Assembly (NCBI RefSeq): GCF_900102895.1 | Contig: NZ_FNGD01000003.1 | Coordinates: forward strand, 186,001-250,000 | Direction: 5' to 3' | From: Arthrobacter sp. ov407 | Lineage (GTDB): Bacteria > Actinomycetota > Actinomycetes > Actinomycetales > Micrococcaceae | Length of the DNA: 64,000 bases | In this document: piece after piece, positions 1-6,458 of the stretch | How the letters are laid out: each line of letters begins with the position of its first letter | How positions within the stretch are numbered: the first letter of the stretch is position 1 | Position numbers and translations under genes: made by a program | Notes under the pieces: generated by a model | Seen by the model: the letters and a program-made list of their open reading frames with translations, nothing else | Databases searched by the model: none | Told to the model about the DNA's origin: nothing

Positions 1-505
1 TAGCGCCTGACGGACGAGTCCATGAGATCGACAAGGGACCCTTCGGGGAGCGTGAGGCTGGCGGGAACTCCAGGGCTGTAGTGGCGGGTCCACGGGCGGT
101 CGGGACGCCGGGGCCCCGCGGATCTGGTGCTCATGGATTGTCCTTGCCACTGGGCTGGGTTGGCTGGGTTGGGCCGGGCTCCCGGCTCCGGGCCCGGCAG
201 GGCCCGCCAAGAAATCCTACCGGCGAAATCCTACCGGGGCAGCCGCGCATGGACGCCCGCTGCGGGGAACGCCACGGTGGCTGCGGGCGGTGCGTGCCCG
301 GAGGTGACTTTTGGCCCTTGGCACCTGGCAGGCCCGGGCGGAGGCTGGGCGTACACCGCGAGCCGCAGGTCCGCGCACTTCACTGGGCGGCGCAGTTCAA
401 CAGGCCTGCGCCGTTCCAGAGGTTTGTGCCGTGCCAAAGGTTTTGCGCCGTTCCACACGTTTGCGAGTTCCACACGTTTGCGATGTAAAGGTCCACGGGA
501 GCGCC
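1..505. other. Non-coding or unrecognised 5' region
   Basis: No open frame here has a recognisable domain or a clear ribosome site, and the long frames are overlapping GC-rich shadows. The stretch holds a G/C-rich low-complexity tract (about 140-205), a 13-base direct repeat GAAATCCTACCGG at 211-223 and 225-237, and a five-unit 18-bp repeat at 391-480. The true gene to the left lies outside the window, so its 3' end or a decayed gene cannot be excluded. Confidence 0.5.
391..480 (+). repeat. Five degenerate 18-bp tandem repeats
   Basis: Units begin at about 391, 409, 427, 446 and 464, and follow the pattern CGCCGTTCCANAGGTTTG. The third unit has one extra base and the last is one base short. 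The two 3'-most units share TTCCACACGTTTG exactly. The array ends 26 bases before the small ORF at 506, so it lies in the promoter or leader region of the esterase gene. Its function is not known to me. Confidence 0.75.
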
Positions 506-583
506 ATGAAGCACCAGCAGCCGAGCCTGAAGTTCCTTGGTGCCACCGACACCGAGACGATCGACATCGAGGACCTGCGATGA
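506..583 (+). CDS. 25-codon upstream ORF, translationally coupled to the esterase gene
   Basis: An ATG at 506 sits four bases after GGGAG (497-501) and opens a 25-residue peptide starting MKHQQPSLKF and ending in the acidic stretch TETIDIEDLR. Its stop overlaps the esterase start as ATGA (580-583), and the esterase Shine-Dalgarno GAGGA (569-573) lies inside it. This is the layout of a leader peptide or of a very small protein translated with its neighbour. The peptide resembles no family I know. It could also be chance, since no conservation could be tested. Confidence 0.45.
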   Translation: MKHQQPSLKFLGATDTETIDIEDLR

Positions 584-1896
584 ACTCCAACGGCGTCACC
601 CGGACCACCGTGCTGAAAGAGATCCACGATCTCGCCCGGCCGCTGAAAACCGATCGCGATCTCAACGGCCTCGTACGGCGCGCTGCCGACTGCCGTTTCG
701 TGGCCATCGGCGAAGCGTCCCACGGCACCCACGAGTTCTACACCTGGCGCGACACCCTCAGCAGGCGGCTCATCGCGGAGGAAGGCTACAACTGGATTGG
801 CGTGGAAGGAGACTGGCCCGACTGCTGGCGCATCAACCGCTGGGTCCGCGGCCAGGCGGGGAAGGACCAGGGCGTCCATGCGCTGCTGTCCGGTTTCGAA
901 CGCTGGCCGACCTGGATGTGGGCCAACGAGGAAGTCGCGGCGTTCCTGGACTGGCTTCGCGGCTGGAACGCAGGCCGGCCCTTGGACAAGCGGGTCGGCT
1001 TCTACGGTCTGGATGTCTACTCTCTCTGGGATTCGCTGCGCGAAATCATCGGCTGGCTGCAGGAGAACGTTCCCGACGCCGTGCCCGCCGCCGAGCGTGC
1101 CTGGCAGTGCTTCCTGCCCCACCACGAGGACCCGCACCAGTACGCCTGGAGCACGCGGCTGGTGCCGCAGTCCTGCGAGCCCGACGTCGTGGCCCTCCTG
1201 ACGGAGGTCCGGAACCGGGTCTTCAGCCCCGGCCCGCACGAGGAGGACGCCTTCGACGCCGTCCAGAACGCCGAAGTCGCGGCCAACGCGGAGCACTACT
1301 ACCGCATCATGGTCCGCGGTGACCGGCAGTCCTGGAACGTCCGCGACCACCATATGGCGGACACCATCGACCGGGTCAGCAAGCACCTCGGGCCGGCGTC
1401 GAAGGGCCTGATCTGGGAGCACAACACGCACATCGGGGATGCCCGGGCCACCGACATGGCGCAGGACGGCCTGGTCAACGTCGGGCAGCTGCTGCGCGAA
1501 CGCCACGCGGGCGAAGGCGTGCTGCTGGTCGGCTTCGCAGCCCACCGCGGCGCCGTGATCGCCTCCGACGGATGGGGCCGCCCCGAGCGCATCCTTACGG
1601 TGCCGGAGGCCCGTCCGGGCAGCCACGAAGACTTCCTGCATCAGGCCCTCGGGGTGCCGTCAGTGCTGGAGTTCGGCGATGACCGGACCGGGCCATGGCT
1701 TTCTACACGGCTCGGGCACCGGGCGATCGGCGTCGTCTACCACCCGGAGAAGGAAGCCGGCAACTACGTTCCGACCCGGATGGGAGAGCGTTACGACGCC
1801 CTCATCTGGCTTGAACACACCGCCGCACTGCGTCCGGTGCACCATGAAGGGCCGCCCCGGGAACCGGAGTTCGAGACTGAGCCCACCGGATTCTAG
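580..1896 (+). CDS. Erythromycin esterase family protein
   Basis: A 438-residue cytoplasmic protein of the EreA/ChaN-like fold, in which a catalytic histidine with nearby acidic residues acts in hydrolysis. The family signature GEASHGTHEFY is near residues 44-54, and a second conserved block WEHNTHIGD with another histidine is near residue 285. I chose the ATG at 580 because it follows GAGGA by six bases and the family domain begins within 40 residues. The longer in-frame extension upstream is proline/glycine-rich and unlike the family. Many chromosomal members are not proven macrolide esterases, so antibiotic hydrolysis is only a possibility. The gene is followed after 33 bases by a universal stress protein, which suggests one transcription unit used under stress. 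Confidence 0.85.
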   Translation: MNSNGVTRTTVLKEIHDLARPLKTDRDLNGLVRRAADCRFVAIGEASHGTHEFYTWRDTLSRRLIAEEGYNWIGVEGDWPDCWRINRWVRGQAGKDQGVHALLSGFERWPTWMWANEEVAAFLDWLRGWNAGRPLDKRVGFYGLDVYSLWDSLREIIGWLQENVPDAVPAAERAWQCFLPHHEDPHQYAWSTRLVPQSCEPDVVALLTEVRNRVFSPGPHEEDAFDAVQNAEVAANAEHYYRIMVRGDRQSWNVRDHHMADTIDRVSKHLGPASKGLIWEHNTHIGDARATDMAQDGLVNVGQLLRERHAGEGVLLVGFAAHRGAVIASDGWGRPERILTVPEARPGSHEDFLHQALGVPSVLEFGDDRTGPWLSTRLGHRAIGVVYHPEKEAGNYVPTRMGERYDALIWLEHTAALRPVHHEGPPREPEFETEPTGF

Positions 1897-1929
1897 GCCG
1901 GGGTGGATTCCAAGAGAGCAGGATTACGG

Positions 1930-2799
1930 ATGAGCAAAGCAATCGTCGTCGGTTTCAACGGGTCTGCGGGAAGCAACGCCGCACTGGCCTGGGCCCTTGA
2001 GCGGGCCGCCCGGGACAAACTTCCGGTCATCATCGTCCACGCGGTGGACGACCGCTGGATGTCGCCGGATTTCGAGTACCACAGGGTCGTCCGGGAAGCG
2101 GGGATGGACCTGCTTCAACAAGCCCAGGCGAGCGCCAGCGGGCAGGCCCCGGACGTGGAAGTGGATATCGAGCTTCGTCATGGCAGCGGAGGCTCGGTAC
2201 TGCGGGAGGTGTCCAAGGAGGCAGCCATGATCGTCGTCGGCGGCCACGACAAGCATTGGCTGGACGGCGGTCCCGTGACGGACCGTGCCCTGCAGGTTGT
2301 CTCCGCCTCGCAATGCCCGGTAGCCGTCATACCGGCGAAACCGGGCACCGGGGCCAAGGGCGTGGTGGTCGGCGTGGACGGTTCCGAAGACTCGCTGCAG
2401 GCCGTCGCATTCGCGGCCGCGGAAGCCGACCTGGGCGGCGACGAGCTCACCGTGGTCCTCGCCTTCAAGAGCCCGGCACGGTGGGTCGAGAAACAGCTGC
2501 CCTCCAGCGGCCTGGCCGAGAGCATGGTCGAAGAGGACCGGATAGTGCTCGCTGAGTCGGTGGCCGGCCTCGGCGACAAGTATCCGGACCTGACAGTTCA
2601 CCAGCGCCTAGAAACGAACACCGAACCGGCGAAGGCCCTAATAAATATCGCCGCTGAAGCCAGGCTGCTGGTGATCGGTAGCCGCGGACGCGGCGCATTC
2701 TCCCGGACGGTGCTCGGCTCCACGGCGCATGCGGTCCTGCTGCAGGTGCCGTGCCCCACCATCGTCACGCGGGTGCACCGGGTCAAGCACGGCGACTGA
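1930..2799 (+). CDS. Universal stress protein, two UspA domains
   Basis: A 289-residue protein made of two tandem UspA domains (about 4-144 and 150-285). The second carries a good nucleotide-binding signature VIGSRGRG followed by GSTAHAVL. The first has a looser version (VVGGHDKHW), so perhaps only one half binds ATP. The start at 1930 gives the classic opening KAIVVGFNGS. Proteins of this tandem type are common in actinobacteria and are often induced by hypoxia or stationary phase, but that is family knowledge and not seen here. The strong hairpin at 2844-2873 closes the transcript. Confidence 0.9.
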   Translation: MSKAIVVGFNGSAGSNAALAWALERAARDKLPVIIVHAVDDRWMSPDFEYHRVVREAGMDLLQQAQASASGQAPDVEVDIELRHGSGGSVLREVSKEAAMIVVGGHDKHWLDGGPVTDRALQVVSASQCPVAVIPAKPGTGAKGVVVGVDGSEDSLQAVAFAAAEADLGGDELTVVLAFKSPARWVEKQLPSSGLAESMVEEDRIVLAESVAGLGDKYPDLTVHQRLETNTEPAKALINIAAEARLLVIGSRGRGAFSRTVLGSTAHAVLLQVPCPTIVTRVHRVKHGD

Positions 2800-2843
2800 C
2801 GCCCGGCACGCCACCCGTGGCCCGGCACGTCCCGGAACGGGCC

Positions 2844-2873
2844 GGAAAGTCCCCTCTTCCGAGGGGGCTTTCC
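2844..2873 (+). terminator. Hairpin terminator after the universal stress gene
   Basis: A 13-bp stem (2844-2856 with 2861-2873, one G-U pair) closes a four-base TTCC loop. It lies 45 bases after the universal stress gene stop. There is no U-tract, as is common in high-GC actinobacteria. Confidence 0.75.
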
Positions 2874-2903
2874 GCCGCCGCCAACGGATGGGAGGATGAA
2901 GCC

Positions 2904-3587
2904 GTGGACCCCTTCTTCAATTTTGTCACTCACTTTTGGTGGCTGGTCTTTCCCCTGAGCGGGCTGGCCGGCGGGTGGGCACGATCCTGGTCCAAAGCCG
3001 CTGAACGCAGGCACCGCCGCCGGGTGGAGCTCTACACGCTCAAGAACCAGGCGGCGCAGGCGGAGCAGGCCAGCCAGGCCGATGTGCTGGCCCTCATGAA
3101 GGCACACGACACCGTCAACAGGCGTTGGCTGGACTACGAACTCGATGTGGGGAAGCTGATCGATTTTCCGGTCATGACTGATGTTAGGGAGCCCCTCACC
3201 GTTGCGTTCCTGCGGGCCAAGCGTGAGGCCGACGGGTTGCGCCCCGCCGCCCCCGGTGACGTCAGGACCGCCGCAAGACTTGCGGAGTACCGGGCAGCCG
3301 TGACCGGTTTTGAACTCGCATTCGACGTCGCCGAACGGGAAGCCAAGCGGATCAGGGACAGCAAGTTCACTGGACCGGAGCGCCAGCGGCTGGAGACTGC
3401 CCGGCAGCTCCTGCGGATCGCATCGGACGCGGCCGCGACTCCCGCCGAACGCCAGACGGCGTACCGGCGCGCCCGGCGGGAACTCGACGGGCTCATCGTG
3501 CTGCCGGAGGCGACGCTCGCTGCGCTTGAGGACAGGATCGCTTCGATGCTCGACGCCGGCCCGCCGGATCTCCGCCGGACCGTCTAG
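2904..3587 (+). CDS. Hypothetical membrane-anchored protein
   Basis: A 227-residue protein with no family I recognise. The GTG at 2904 is chosen because GGAGGA (2891-2896) precedes it at good distance. The protein then opens with a short aromatic hydrophobic segment (FFNFVTHFWWLVFPLSGLAGG, about residues 3-23) followed by a basic patch (RRHRRR), the signature of one N-terminal membrane anchor. The rest is charged, Ala/Arg/Glu-rich and probably helical, perhaps coiled. It stands alone between a terminator and the phosphate transporter gene. Expected location is the inner face of the membrane. Confidence 0.7.
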   Translation: MDPFFNFVTHFWWLVFPLSGLAGGWARSWSKAAERRHRRRVELYTLKNQAAQAEQASQADVLALMKAHDTVNRRWLDYELDVGKLIDFPVMTDVREPLTVAFLRAKREADGLRPAAPGDVRTAARLAEYRAAVTGFELAFDVAEREAKRIRDSKFTGPERQRLETARQLLRIASDAAATPAERQTAYRRARRELDGLIVLPEATLAALEDRIASMLDAGPPDLRRTV

Positions 3588-3760
3588 GGCTCCGCGGGCC
3601 GGGCGAATCCGCCAGACCCGCTGTGAGACGCATCGCACCGCCTCGGTGGAATGCCGCCCGCCGGACTGGCGGTGCGGAGTTTAGGGTCTTCTGGCACGTT
3701 TTGCCCGGCCGTCATTCCCACGTACCATCGATAAGGTTTCAAGCTGCTTAAGTGACCACT

Positions 3761-3793
3761 GCGAGTTCATCGGGATAGACATCGGATGAACGC
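3761..3793 (+). promoter_or_regulatory. Inverted repeat upstream of the phosphate transporter
   Basis: GTTCATC (3765-3771) and GATGAAC (3785-3791) form a perfect 7-bp inverted repeat with a 13-base spacer, extended by GCG/CGC with a two-base bulge. It lies about 65 bases before the GTG start of the PiT gene. It could be an operator or an mRNA hairpin. It is not the direct-repeat form expected of an actinobacterial PhoP box. Confidence 0.35.
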
Positions 3794-3856
3794 GGTGGCC
3801 GTGCGGCACCGGGGATGTGGAACTGCTGACCATGGACACTGCAGATTGGGCAACAG

Positions 3857-5062
3857 GTGGAAATCACCGTAATGGTGGCGCTGGTAATATCGCTGGCGCT
3901 GTTCTTCGACTTCACGAACGGATTTCATGACACCGCGAACGCCATGGCTACGCCCATCGCGACTGGCGCCATCAAACCGAAAACAGCGGTTGCCCTCGCG
4001 GCGGTGCTGAACCTCGTGGGAGCGTTCCTCTCCACTGAAGTTGCCAAGACCGTTTCCGGCGGCATCATCAAGGAAGGCGCGGACGGTGTCCAGATCACCC
4101 CGGACATCATCTTCGCCGGGCTGATGGGCGCCATCCTCTGGAACATGATCACCTGGCTCAAGGGCCTGCCGTCCAGTTCCTCCCACGCGCTCTTCGGCGG
4201 CCTGATCGGCGCCGCGATTGCCGGTATCGGCATCCACGCGATCAACTTCGAGTCAATCCTCCAAAAGATCATTCTTCCCGCGGTGTTCGCCCCGATCATC
4301 GCGGGCGGCGTGGCCTACCTCTGCACGAGACTGGCCTACGCGCTGACGTCCCGGCATGACCCGGAAACGGGAGACAAGCTGACGCAGAAGCGTGGCGGAT
4401 TCCGGACCGGTCAAATCTTCACGTCCAGCCTCGTGGCACTGGCCCACGGCACCAACGACGCCCAGAAAACGATGGGCATCATCACCCTGGTCCTGATCTC
4501 CGCCGGCCTCCAGCCCGCCGGCTCCGGTCCGGAGTGGTGGGTTATCACCGCCTGTGCCTTCGCCATCGCGATCGGCACGTATTCCGGCGGGTGGCGGATC
4601 ATCCGCACCATGGGCTCGGGACTCACGGAGGTGAAGCCCGCGCAAGGCTTTGCCGCCGAGACCAGCACCGCCACAGCCATTCTGGCGTCCTCGCACCTGG
4701 GCTTCGCCCTGTCCACCACGCAGGTGGCCTCCGGCTCGGTCGTGGGCTCCGGCATGGGACGCCGCGGCACTACTGTGCGGTGGGGAACCGCCGGCCGGAT
4801 TGCCATCGGCTGGCTGTTCACGCTGCCGGCCGCTGGAATCATGGGCGCGCTGACGGCTCTGCTCGTGCAGACCGGACCCATCGGAGTGATCATTGCGGCA
4901 GTCGCCGGCACCGCCGCAGTGGCCTATATGTTTGTGCGCTCACGGAAGTCGCATGTGGGCAGCAACAACGCCGTCGAGATCGAGGAAGTCGGCCAGGCCG
5001 TGCAGTTCCGCAAGAAAAAGTCCGCCACCAAGTCGATCAAGAACGGTGGTGCCCAGCGATGA
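3857..5062 (+). CDS. pit: PiT-family inorganic phosphate transporter
   Basis: A 401-residue integral membrane protein that carries inorganic phosphate (usually as a metal-phosphate complex) into the cell with protons or cations. Both halves carry the PHO4 signature: GFHDTANAMATPIATGA near residues 22-38 and ALAHGTNDAQKTMGI near 195-209. About ten hydrophobic helices are visible, and the C-terminus is basic (RKKKSATKS). The GTG at 3857 is supported by the conserved N-terminal helix beginning right after it, though no strong ribosome site is visible. It overlaps the next small gene by ATGA, so the two are co-translated. Confidence 0.9.
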   Translation: MEITVMVALVISLALFFDFTNGFHDTANAMATPIATGAIKPKTAVALAAVLNLVGAFLSTEVAKTVSGGIIKEGADGVQITPDIIFAGLMGAILWNMITWLKGLPSSSSHALFGGLIGAAIAGIGIHAINFESILQKIILPAVFAPIIAGGVAYLCTRLAYALTSRHDPETGDKLTQKRGGFRTGQIFTSSLVALAHGTNDAQKTMGIITLVLISAGLQPAGSGPEWWVITACAFAIAIGTYSGGWRIIRTMGSGLTEVKPAQGFAAETSTATAILASSHLGFALSTTQVASGSVVGSGMGRRGTTVRWGTAGRIAIGWLFTLPAAGIMGALTALLVQTGPIGVIIAAVAGTAAVAYMFVRSRKSHVGSNNAVEIEEVGQAVQFRKKKSATKSIKNGGAQR

Positions 5063-5280
5063 AATGGCTGGAACTGTTCAGCGTGGCGGGTGCCACGCTT
5101 GTGTCCGCTGTGACCGTAGTAGTTCTCTACGCCCTCGGCGTCCGGCTCACGGCCATCGCGGGGGACACCCGGGCCACCCCGGCGGCCTGGACCCGACCGC
5201 TGGCTTACACGTGCTTCGCTTTGTGCGGCGCCGCCATTCTCTTCGGGCTCTACCTGATCATTCCGTACTTCCACAAGTAA
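5059..5280 (+). CDS. Small two-helix membrane protein linked to the phosphate transporter
   Basis: A 73-residue protein with two predicted membrane helices (about 5-28 and 49-69) separated by a short basic/Ala loop. Its ATG overlaps the stop of the PiT gene (ATGA), which indicates translational coupling and a function tied to the transporter, perhaps stability or regulation. Small membrane partners next to PiT genes are usual in this bacterial group as I remember. I do not recognise a named family. Confidence 0.75.
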   Translation: MKWLELFSVAGATLVSAVTVVVLYALGVRLTAIAGDTRATPAAWTRPLAYTCFALCGAAILFGLYLIIPYFHK

Positions 5281-5288
5281 GCCGCCGC

Positions 5289-5316
5289 CCGCACGCGGTA
5301 CGGCTGCCGCGTGCGG
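5289..5316 (+). terminator. Hairpin terminator after the phosphate transporter operon
   Basis: A perfect 10-bp stem, CCGCACGCGG (5289-5298) with CCGCGTGCGG (5307-5316), has an eight-base loop and starts nine bases after the last stop codon. Confidence 0.75.
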
Positions 5317-5383
5317 CTTGGGCTGTTCGCTGGCAGTTCGGCTGTCCGTGCGTCCGGGGATGGGAAGCGGGCACCGCATTGGC

Positions 5384-5389
5384 TAGGCT
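5384..5389 (+). promoter_or_regulatory. -10 box for a leaderless start (RibD-like gene)
   Basis: TAGGCT ends six bases before the ATG at 5396, so transcription would start at or next to the start codon. No clear -35 box and no Shine-Dalgarno are seen. Confidence 0.55.
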
Positions 5390-5395
5390 GGGGCC

Positions 5396-5944
5396 ATGGT
5401 GAGCTTCCAGTACTTCGTGGCCTCCTCACTCGACGGCTTTATCGCCACCGACAAGGACAATCTGGCCTGGCTGCTGCAGTTCGACGGATTTGACGGCGGA
5501 CAGGACAGCTATGACGCGTTCATGGCCGATGTCGGCTGCATCGTCATGGGCGGCGAGACTTACGCCTGGCTTCGGGAACACGAACCAGACACTTGGCCCT
5601 ATCCGGGCACCCCCTGCTGGGTCTTCACCCACCATGAACATTCCGCCCCGAAGGGCGCCAACGTGACGTTCGTGCGCGGGGCCGTCGGCGAGTTCGTGGA
5701 CGACCTCAAGGACGAGGCCGGCGGCCGGAACATCTGGGTTGTGGGCGGGGGCGTCTTGGCAGCGCAGTTCGCGGACGCCGGGCTGCTGGACGAACTGATT
5801 GTCTCGGTCATTCCCGTGGTTCTGGGCAGCGGCAAGCAGTTGCTGCCCATGGCGGGCCCGACGCCGCCGCTGGAGTTGACTTCTTCCCGCACCTTGGGCC
5901 GGGGCATCGTGGAGCTGCGGTACCGCTTCCCGGCCCGGACGTAG
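5396..5944 (+). CDS. Dihydrofolate reductase family protein (RibD C-terminal domain)
   Basis: A 182-residue single-domain protein of the RibD C-terminal/DHFR fold, a group of NADPH-dependent reductases whose small members mostly lack a known substrate. Typical blocks are YFVASSLDGFIA at the N-terminus, VMGGETY near residue 50, and the dinucleotide-binding VVGGGVLAAQFADAGLLDEL near 116-135. It is monocistronic with a probable leaderless start. It is not folA or ribD itself, because the catalytic deaminase half and the DHFR folate-binding blocks are missing. Confidence 0.85.
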   Translation: MVSFQYFVASSLDGFIATDKDNLAWLLQFDGFDGGQDSYDAFMADVGCIVMGGETYAWLREHEPDTWPYPGTPCWVFTHHEHSAPKGANVTFVRGAVGEFVDDLKDEAGGRNIWVVGGGVLAAQFADAGLLDELIVSVIPVVLGSGKQLLPMAGPTPPLELTSSRTLGRGIVELRYRFPART

Positions 5945-5974
5945 CCGGATCCGGTAGCCAGGCGGTGCGATCTC

Positions 5975-6439
5975 CTAGGGCGCGATATCGCGGATAAGGT
6001 TCGTGATCCGGGCGGTGGAGAGCCGGCGGCCATGCTCGTCGGTCATCACGATCTCGTGGGTGGTGAGGGTCCGGCCGAGGTGGATGGCCGTGCAGGTGCC
6101 GGTGACGGTGCCCTCGGAGATCGCCCGGTGGTGCGTGGCGCCGACCTCGATCCCCAGCGCCTGCCGGTTGGGACCGGCGTGCATGCCCGCCGCGAAAGAA
6201 CCCAGGGTTTCGGCCAGGACCACGTGGGCCCCGCCGTGCAGGATGCCGGCCACCTGGGTGTTCCCCTCCACCGGCATGGTGGCCACAGTGCGTTCCGGAC
6301 TCATTTCCAGGAAGCGGATTCCCATCTTCACCACCAGGGCTCCGACGCCGTACTGGCCCAGCCAATCGTGCATCTCCTCGGGAACCCCGGCCGCCGCGAG
6401 CTCGGCCGCGTACGGGCCGGGCGTGAAATTGTCCATCAT
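5975..6439 (-). CDS. PaaI-type hotdog thioesterase
   Basis: A 154-residue hotdog-fold protein expected to cleave acyl-CoA thioesters in the cytoplasm. The family core is NTQVAGILHGGAHVVLAETLGSFAA (about residues 55-79), with the conserved HGG and the acidic residue of the long helix. The ATG at 6439 (or 6436) is preferred. An upstream in-frame extension would run into the polA coding region. It is divergent from polA with only 19 bases between the start codons, so the two promoters must overlap. Confidence 0.85.
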   Translation of the reverse strand: MMDNFTPGPYAAELAAAGVPEEMHDWLGQYGVGALVVKMGIRFLEMSPERTVATMPVEGNTQVAGILHGGAHVVLAETLGSFAAGMHAGPNRQALGIEVGATHHRAISEGTVTGTCTAIHLGRTLTTHEIVMTDEHGRRLSTARITNLIRDIAP

Positions 6440-6445
6440 GGGAAC

Positions 6446-6451
6446 TAGGCT
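6446..6451 (+). promoter_or_regulatory. -10 box for a leaderless polA start
   Basis: TAGGCT lies seven bases before the GTG at 6459, the same hexamer as before the RibD-like gene at 5384. It sits in the 19-base gap to the divergent thioesterase gene. Confidence 0.5.
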
Positions 6452-6458
6452 GGCACCT

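Noticed and set aside
1..50. CTGACG...GAG motif resembling a hammerhead ribozyme core
   Set aside because: The conserved CUGANGA and GAAA core is not complete and no three-stem layout can be drawn.
127..579. Long in-frame extension upstream of the esterase gene
   Set aside because: It is Pro/Gly/Arg-rich, covers the 18-bp repeats, and has no ribosome site; the family domain begins after the ATG at 580.
580..1896. Calling the hydrolase a proven macrolide esterase (EreA)
   Set aside because: Chromosomal family members often lack this activity and no resistance context is present.
6003..6458. Extension of polA by 152 residues
   Set aside because: It is antisense to the thioesterase gene and unlike PolA; a -10 box and GTG at 6459 give a better start.
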